The notes under the pieces were generated by a model. That model was not told the DNA's origin. It saw nothing but the letters and a program-made list of their open reading frames with translations, and did not search any database. Shown one piece after another: positions 7,268 through 10,887 of a stretch of 10,887 bases of DNA. This stretch comes from a bacterium (lineage in GTDB: Bacteria > Patescibacteria > Dojkabacteria > JAKAPS01 > JAJZLI01): assembly GCA_021805885.1 (NCBI GenBank), contig JAJZDR010000033.1:1-10887 (forward strand). Reading direction: 5' to 3'. The position numbers and the translations under genes are program-made. Every line of letters starts with the position of its first letter. Within the stretch, counting starts at the first letter, position 1.

Positions 7268-8584
7268 TTAATGAAGAATATAGAAGTTGCCGTTTCCTGT
7301 GGTTACATAAAATTTACCTGAATAGAAACTAAGTCCTGAGGCTATTTCTGGACCTCCCAATGTTCTTTTTGCATCAAATGAACCTTTATTTTTGTCTATA
7401 ACATAAATATTTCCATTACCAGTAATAGCATAAACATCTCCTTTTATGATAGTTAAAGGTGCATTAATCATACCATTAATTTTATATGACCAATCTACCT
7501 TTTCTGTGTTTATATTTACTGCAAATACACTCCTTGCTGTATTGGAACCAGTATATATAGTGTTACCTGATAGTGTTGGAACAGAGCCTTCCATTGGATC
7601 AGAAGGTTCATTGATAACCCCATAACCCTCATTCACTGACCATACTATAGACCCTGTCTGAGCATCAATTTTATATAGATATTCATATCCAGAATTAGTA
7701 CTATAATCTGTTAACATTGTACCATTAGTATATAGATACCCTTTATAGTAAACAGGAGTTGTGTCATCTAATCCCCCAGTAATAGAAACTCCACCTTTAA
7801 GATTTTTGAAAGATGTTGCCCATTTAATACTTTTAGTATTTATATTAACATCAAAAAATTTATATGGTTTAGATCCACCAAAAAATACATTATTTCCAAC
7901 AAGTATAGGTGATGACATAGAGACTATAGATCCAACATTTAATGTCCATAATGCTTTCCCTGTTAATGCTGATAGTGCATAAAATGTTCTATTCCCATTT
8001 ACAAAATACAAAGTTCCGTTACTATATATAGGAGTAGGCATATTTTCCCCAAGTGTTTTATATTTCCACATTACAGCACCAGTTGAAATATTTATCCCAT
8101 ACACAAAATTATTTCCTAACCCTCTATATGATTTATTGGGTCCATATTTAATACTATTTCCAGATCCAACAAAAACCATATTTATTTGTGGAACTACAAC
8201 AGGGTTAGTCATTATCCAATTTGAAAAATGATCATGCCATATTACGTTCCCAGTAACCCTAGATAATGCTAACAATCCACCTGATAAATTTACTTTATCC
8301 ATTGTACCAACATATATAGCATCTCCAGCAACTATAGGGGTTGTGTCAAAATTTTCTCCATTTATATTTTTAGCAAGTGCTACCTTTGATATTAATATAT
8401 TCTTAACTCCACTTACAACATTATTATTTGTTTGATCTTGGGAATACTGTGAATAACTTTTATAAAAAAATGTGGTCTGGGGTTTTGTGGTTTTTGTAGA
8501 ATGAGCATTATATAAATCTAGTCCTACTAATACAATAACAAACAAAATCACAACAATAATATAATAATTCCTATTTTTTAACAT
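7268..8584 (-). CDS. Membrane-anchored PQQ-like beta-propeller protein
   Basis: This 438-residue protein begins with one hydrophobic helix (about 8-24) after a short basic start, so it is a signal anchor or uncleaved signal; there is no lipobox Cys. The rest is a PQQ-like (quinoprotein/BamB-type) beta-propeller. Repeats of the form a-L/I-n-x-x-T-G-x-x-x-W recur, with the conserved Trp at 116, 173, 213, 255, 315 and 365. A degenerate repeat follows near 393-409, then a closing strand NGNFYILH. This suggests seven or eight blades on the outer face of the membrane. Such propellers serve as dehydrogenase cofactor domains or as protein scaffolds. No dehydrogenase catalytic motif was recognised, so a scaffold or binding role is more likely. 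A linker rich in Ser, Thr, Gln and Asn (about 28-60) joins the anchor to the propeller. The ATG is preceded by a weak AGG seven bases upstream. Confidence 0.83.
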   Translation of the reverse strand: MLKNRNYYIIVVILFVIVLVGLDLYNAHSTKTTKPQTTFFYKSYSQYSQDQTNNNVVSGVKNILISKVALAKNINGENFDTTPIVAGDAIYVGTMDKVNLSGGLLALSRVTGNVIWHDHFSNWIMTNPVVVPQINMVFVGSGNSIKYGPNKSYRGLGNNFVYGINISTGAVMWKYKTLGENMPTPIYSNGTLYFVNGNRTFYALSALTGKALWTLNVGSIVSMSSPILVGNNVFFGGSKPYKFFDVNINTKSIKWATSFKNLKGGVSITGGLDDTTPVYYKGYLYTNGTMLTDYSTNSGYEYLYKIDAQTGSIVWSVNEGYGVINEPSDPMEGSVPTLSGNTIYTGSNTARSVFAVNINTEKVDWSYKINGMINAPLTIIKGDVYAITGNGNIYVIDKNKGSFDAKRTLGGPEIASGLSFYSGKFYVTTGNGNFYILH

Positions 8585-8585
8585 A

Positions 8586-8605
8586 ATTATACCTGTTTAA
8601 TTATC
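8586..8605 (-). promoter_or_regulatory. Candidate -10 boxes before the propeller gene
   Basis: The minus strand carries GATAAT (8600-8605), 15 bases before the ATG, and a perfect TATAAT (8586-8591), one base before it. The second is too close to serve this start codon, because the message would begin inside the gene. GATAAT, or read-through from the upstream small membrane gene, is therefore the more plausible source. Confidence 0.25.
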
Positions 8606-8653
8606 TATAATATACACTTGGAAACTTTAAAATGTTTCATTAAATCTATACAA

Positions 8654-9004
8654 TTATTTTTTAGATTTTCCAGAAACACTTTTTTTTGTAGATTTTAAAG
8701 TTTGTTTTGTGTTTTTTACAGGAGTTTTCCTAACTGCTTGTCTACTTGAAGGCTTGGCAACCTTACTTGCTTTCATATCAACGTTAGATTCTTCTTCATT
8801 CCTTAATTTCAATGTAGTGTTATGTCTTTTAAAAGAAGGTTTCTCAAAAAAAGAACAATACAAAAATATTATACCTACAATAATTAATACTACCAAAGCT
8901 GGTAGATACACAATTGAATAGCCTATTGCTAAAAACAATATACCAAGAGCAAAGCTCAATAGTCTTAAATAATAATTTCTTTCAGATGCTTTAAAAAAAT
9001 TCAT
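8654..9004 (-). CDS. Small two-helix membrane protein with lysine/serine-rich tail, unidentified
   Basis: I do not recognise a family. The 116-residue protein has two closely spaced hydrophobic segments (about 14-32 and 34-51) that would form a hairpin in the membrane, leaving both ends on the same side. Positive charges next to both segments (K5, R9, R14, K55, K59, R60) favour the cytoplasm by the positive-inside rule. Residues 55-116 are hydrophilic and low in complexity. From about 78 on they are dominated by Lys, Ser, Thr, Val and Pro (such as KTPVKNTKQT and STKKSVSGKSKK), resembling histone-H1-like or ribosome-binding tails. The tail could bind nucleic acid or acidic partners at the membrane; that is inference only. 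It is the first gene of the minus-strand series and faces the + strand transferase-like gene across 98 bases. Confidence 0.75.
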   Translation of the reverse strand: MNFFKASERNYYLRLLSFALGILFLAIGYSIVYLPALVVLIIVGIIFLYCSFFEKPSFKRHNTTLKLRNEEESNVDMKASKVAKPSSRQAVRKTPVKNTKQTLKSTKKSVSGKSKK

Positions 9005-9025
9005 ATACCTTGGATGTTATCATAT

Positions 9026-9031
9026 ATTATA
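9026..9031 (-). promoter_or_regulatory. Possible -10 box before the small membrane protein gene
   Basis: The minus strand reads TATAAT, 21 bases before the ATG, in the divergent 98-base region 9005-9102. A weak AAGG lies three bases before the ATG, too close for a normal ribosome-binding site. Confidence 0.35.
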
Positions 9032-9090
9032 AAAAAATGGAATATTAATATATTTTTAAAAGTTATAAGTTTTTCATATATAAATTTTGT

Positions 9091-9096
9091 TATAAT
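9091..9096 (+). promoter_or_regulatory. Extended -10 promoter 6 bases before the ATE-like gene (leaderless candidate)
   Basis: The + strand reads TGTTATAAT-AAAAAT-ATG. This is a perfect TATAAT with the TGn extension, placed so that transcription should begin at or next to the start codon. The -35 position (about 9068-9073) is not consensus, as is common for extended -10 promoters. Confidence 0.55.
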
Positions 9097-9102
9097 AAAA
9101 AT

Positions 9103-9759
9103 ATGTATGAACATTCAAAAGAAATAACAATTAAAAGTACCGATGACATAGATAATCTTTATAATGAAGGTTTTGTATTTGTACGAAAGGGAAAAGGTGT
9201 CATGCAACAAATAAGAAGTTTAAGATTAGATTTAAGAGATTTTGAACTAACAAGTGAAAATAGAAGGATTTTAAAAAAAACTGAGAATATATCCATAGAA
9301 AAGGAAAATTTACCTTATAATAAATATAATTATAATATACATAAAATGGGATTTATCTATTATAAAACTAGATTCGGGGATAAAGTAATGACTGCTAATA
9401 AAATTAAAGAAATGTTTACTAGTATGGATAAATCTAATATGAACTCAGTCTTGGTTTATAAAGATAGAAATTTAAATAAGATGGAGTTTGCTCAAGGATA
9501 TGCCCTGTCATATATAAATAAATATATGATACACTATTCGTATCCTTTCTATGATCTTTCATATTTCAATTTAAATATGGGTATATGTATGATGTTGAAA
9601 GCAATAATTTTTGCAAAAGAACATAATCTTGATTATGTCTATCTTGGAAGTGTATACAAGAAAGAGTCAATATATAAATTACAATTTAGAGGGTTATCTT
9701 GGTTTGATGGAGAAATATGGAATCAAGATATTAGTGCATTGAAAGAAAAACTTACATAA
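9103..9759 (+). CDS. Arginyl/leucyl-tRNA--protein-transferase-like (ATE/Bpt C-terminal, GNAT fold) protein
   Basis: This 218-residue protein looks like the C-terminal half of ATE1/Bpt N-degron aminoacyl-tRNA transferases, joined to a short reworked N-terminal part. The LRLDLRDFELTSENRRILKK region (40-59) matches the family RV-x-x-x-x-F-x-x-S-x-x-QRR-x-x-x-R segment. Residues 146-206 match its GNAT core: Y-P-F-Y-D-L-S-Y-F-N-L-N-M-G, then I-I-F-A-K-E-H-N-L-D-Y-V-Y-L-G (168-182), then Y-K-L-Q-F-R-G and G-E-I-W. Classical bacterial Bpt and eukaryotic ATE1 are longer and carry a Cys-rich N-terminal domain; this protein has one Cys (162) and none of those motifs. Those enzymes move Arg or Leu from tRNA to protein N-termini to mark them for degradation. 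Whether this short form does so is unknown. It is cytoplasmic and probably heads an operon: the next gene starts 12 bases later. Confidence 0.72.
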   Translation: MYEHSKEITIKSTDDIDNLYNEGFVFVRKGKGVMQQIRSLRLDLRDFELTSENRRILKKTENISIEKENLPYNKYNYNIHKMGFIYYKTRFGDKVMTANKIKEMFTSMDKSNMNSVLVYKDRNLNKMEFAQGYALSYINKYMIHYSYPFYDLSYFNLNMGICMMLKAIIFAKEHNLDYVYLGSVYKKESIYKLQFRGLSWFDGEIWNQDISALKEKLT

Positions 9760-9771
9760 TAAAATTAATCA

Positions 9772-10644
9772 ATGGTATTAACAGCTACTATAACAGTATT
9801 ATTTTATGCATTTTTATTAGGTCTAGTTCATGGAATAACACCAGATGAACACACTTGGCCTATAACTTTCTCTTATGCAATAGGTAGTTTCTCATCTAGA
9901 AAAGGATTATATGTGGCTATACTATTTTCATTAGCATTTACAGTACAAAGGGCAATAGCGTCAGAAATAGCATATTTTGCACTTATAAATTGGACACAAT
10001 ATACATCTCTAAATTACTATGTATACCTAATAGTAGGATTAGCAATGTTTTTAGTTGGAGTATATGTTTTAAGATTCCACAGGATATTTCATATTGAACT
10101 TCTTCCTTCATCATGGATTGGTAGACATAAGCACCATGAATTTAATGATACACCAAGACAGATAAAGCCTTCTATGGCACTTTTACATGGATTTATAGCA
10201 GGATGGGGATTCGGAGCTTTTGCATTGATATTGTACACTGTACTTGTACCAAAAATGCCAAATATGTATGTAGCATTTCTGCCTGGAGTATTTTTTGGAT
10301 TAGGAACCATGTTTGTACAGGCTATTTTTGGCAATATTTTTGGGAGATGGATTAGAAATATGAAAATTCCGGAATCAGAAGGACTGAAATTAGCATCCAA
10401 AGTTGCTGGAAATACACTTTTTGGAGGAGGGATAGTTTTTATATTAGGAGGAATATTTGGACTTTTATTTCCTAAAATTGCAAATCTACATGTTGTCACC
10501 CCGATAAATATTCATAATTTACATAATTTAGGTCTAGCATTTGTTATGGTTATGACTACTGTTTTATTCATAGGCGTAGGATCTATATATATAAATATGC
10601 ATAAAATAAAGGAAAAATACCAAAATGCCAATAGAACCACTTAA
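9772..10644 (+). CDS. Polytopic membrane protein resembling NicO/RcnA/UreH-type metal transporters
   Basis: This 290-residue protein has six or seven membrane helices (about 5-20, 46-70, 82-101, 136-160, 166-190, 214-234 and 254-275). The first helix ends in HGITPDEHTWP. H20, D25 and H27 recall the H-x4-D-H metal motif of nickel/cobalt transporters, although here there is one extra residue (H-x4-D-E-H). A cytoplasmic-type loop at 118-125 is His-rich (GRHKHHEFND), as in RcnA-like exporters, and a second helix begins LLHGFIAGWGFGAF (137-150). Export or import of a divalent metal is the best guess from these features, but the match is distant. UreH/TauE-like families are the main alternative. 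The ATG at 9772 follows the transferase-like stop by 12 bases and has no Shine-Dalgarno, so translation may be coupled. The last 20 bases overlap the next gene. Confidence 0.65.
   Translation: MVLTATITVLFYAFLLGLVHGITPDEHTWPITFSYAIGSFSSRKGLYVAILFSLAFTVQRAIASEIAYFALINWTQYTSLNYYVYLIVGLAMFLVGVYVLRFHRIFHIELLPSSWIGRHKHHEFNDTPRQIKPSMALLHGFIAGWGFGAFALILYTVLVPKMPNMYVAFLPGVFFGLGTMFVQAIFGNIFGRWIRNMKIPESEGLKLASKVAGNTLFGGGIVFILGGIFGLLFPKIANLHVVTPINIHNLHNLGLAFVMVMTTVLFIGVGSIYINMHKIKEKYQNANRTT
10608..10613 (+). promoter_or_regulatory. Possible Shine-Dalgarno for the last gene
   Basis: AAAGGA lies inside the end of the membrane-protein gene, 11 bases before the ATG at 10625. The spacing is slightly long. 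It is the best Shine-Dalgarno-like string before any start in this window and fits translation of an overlapping downstream gene. Confidence 0.3.
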
Positions 10645-10887
10645 TAAAAATCAAATTAAGGATATTGCATCATATATAACTGAAAACAAGGATAAATTAC
10701 TAAATATAAATTCATCTATAATAACCAATGACATTAAAACTCCAGAGAATAATGAGGAAAAGTTAGTTATAGGTATTGGTGGATCACATATATATTATGC
10801 TAAGATAAAAAATACAGAAATTCTAAAAGAAGATATCATAAGATTCCCAAGTAATAAAGAACAATTTTTGAATTCTCCAAGATTACT
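10625..10887 (+). CDS. Unidentified protein, N-terminal 87 residues (possible ASKHA-fold kinase)
   Basis: The frame is open from the ATG at 10625 to the window end, giving 87 complete codons. It overlaps the preceding membrane-protein gene by 20 bases in another frame. Residues 1-45 are polar and helix-like, rich in Asn, Lys and Ile. Residues 48-61 read VIGIGGSHIYYAKI, a hydrophobic strand, a Gly-Gly turn and a second strand. This resembles the phosphate-1 loop of the actin/hexokinase (ASKHA) superfamily (hexokinases have LDLGGTNFR-x-x-x-V at a similar distance from the N-terminus). It lacks the usual Asp of that motif, so a hexokinase-like or ROK-like kinase is only a suggestion. The rest of the protein lies beyond the window. 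Confidence 0.7.
   Translation, partial: MPIEPLNKNQIKDIASYITENKDKLLNINSSIITNDIKTPENNEEKLVIGIGGSHIYYAKIKNTEILKEDIIRFPSNKEQFLNSPRL

Noticed and set aside
8621..8638. Small inverted repeat GAAAC-TTTAAAAT-GTTTC after the small membrane gene
   Set aside because: The stem is only five pairs with an eight-base loop and no T-run follows on the minus strand, so it is not a supportable terminator.
5914..8921. Open + strand frames at 5914-6150, 7761-7982 and 8709-8921
   Set aside because: They are antisense to typA, the propeller gene and the small membrane gene. Length and composition are what AT-rich antisense sequence gives by chance.
10089..10499. Minus-strand frame of 136 codons inside the NicO-like gene
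   Set aside because: The + strand frame encodes a coherent multi-helix membrane protein in line with the upstream gene. The antisense product is rich in Pro, Asn and Ile without any domain.
1..10887. Alternative genetic code (UGA as Gly or Trp), as in some CPR groups
   Set aside because: All recognised proteins end at family length under the standard code, Trp is encoded by UGG, and the GtrA-like gene ends at a UGA where its family should end.
1..10887. CRISPR arrays, insertion sequences, tRNA or rRNA genes, defence systems
   Set aside because: No direct-repeat array, transposase or integrase motif, cloverleaf or rRNA-like stretch was seen. Nearly every base is accounted for by coding sequence and short gaps.

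Overview
This is an AT-rich bacterial window (by eye about 30% G+C, with very heavy use of AUA, AAA and UUA-type codons). It holds twelve protein genes, packed with gaps of 3 to 112 bases. The first and last run off the ends. TypA/BipA, YggT, GlsB-like and GtrA-like proteins point to Bacteria. UGA is not read as an amino acid: every recognisable protein closes at about its family length under the standard code. Weak or absent Shine-Dalgarno sequences, tight packing, low G+C and a shortened N-degron transferase-like gene would fit a small-genome lineage such as Patescibacteria (CPR). That placement is inference, and no taxonomic marker here settles it.

Layout. On the + strand, bases 1-495 are the 3' end of a GlcD/D-lactate-dehydrogenase-type FAD oxidase. 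Its stop codon interlocks with the stop of the first minus-strand gene. From 492 to 9004 nine genes all lie on the minus strand. In their transcription order (right to left) they are: a small two-helix membrane protein with a lysine-rich tail, a membrane-anchored PQQ-like beta-propeller, TypA/BipA, a GlsB/YeaQ-type membrane protein, a GH1 beta-glycosidase, a YggT protein, a PHP-domain phosphoesterase, a GtrA-like membrane protein (TTG start) and a trehalose-synthase-like GH13 enzyme. A 98-base divergent promoter region (9005-9102) separates these from a + strand group: an arginyl/leucyl-tRNA-protein-transferase-like protein, a NicO/RcnA-like membrane protein, and the start of an unidentified protein that overlaps it by 20 bases.

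How they may work together. GH1 and GH13 both lack signal peptides and keep their catalytic residues, so they suggest cytoplasmic handling of beta-glucosides and of maltose/trehalose. GtrA, GlsB, YggT, the propeller protein and the small basic-tailed protein are envelope proteins. TypA is a ribosome-associated GTPase. No defence system, mobile element, CRISPR array, rRNA or tRNA was seen.

The most notable signals are: the short ATE-like gene in a possible operon with a metal-transporter-like protein; a perfect TATAAT box in every gap of 23 bases or more, at three genes only 6-9 bases from the start codon, which suggests leaderless or near-leaderless mRNAs; and a trehalose-synthase-like enzyme whose segment after the GDE motif departs from the usual family sequence.
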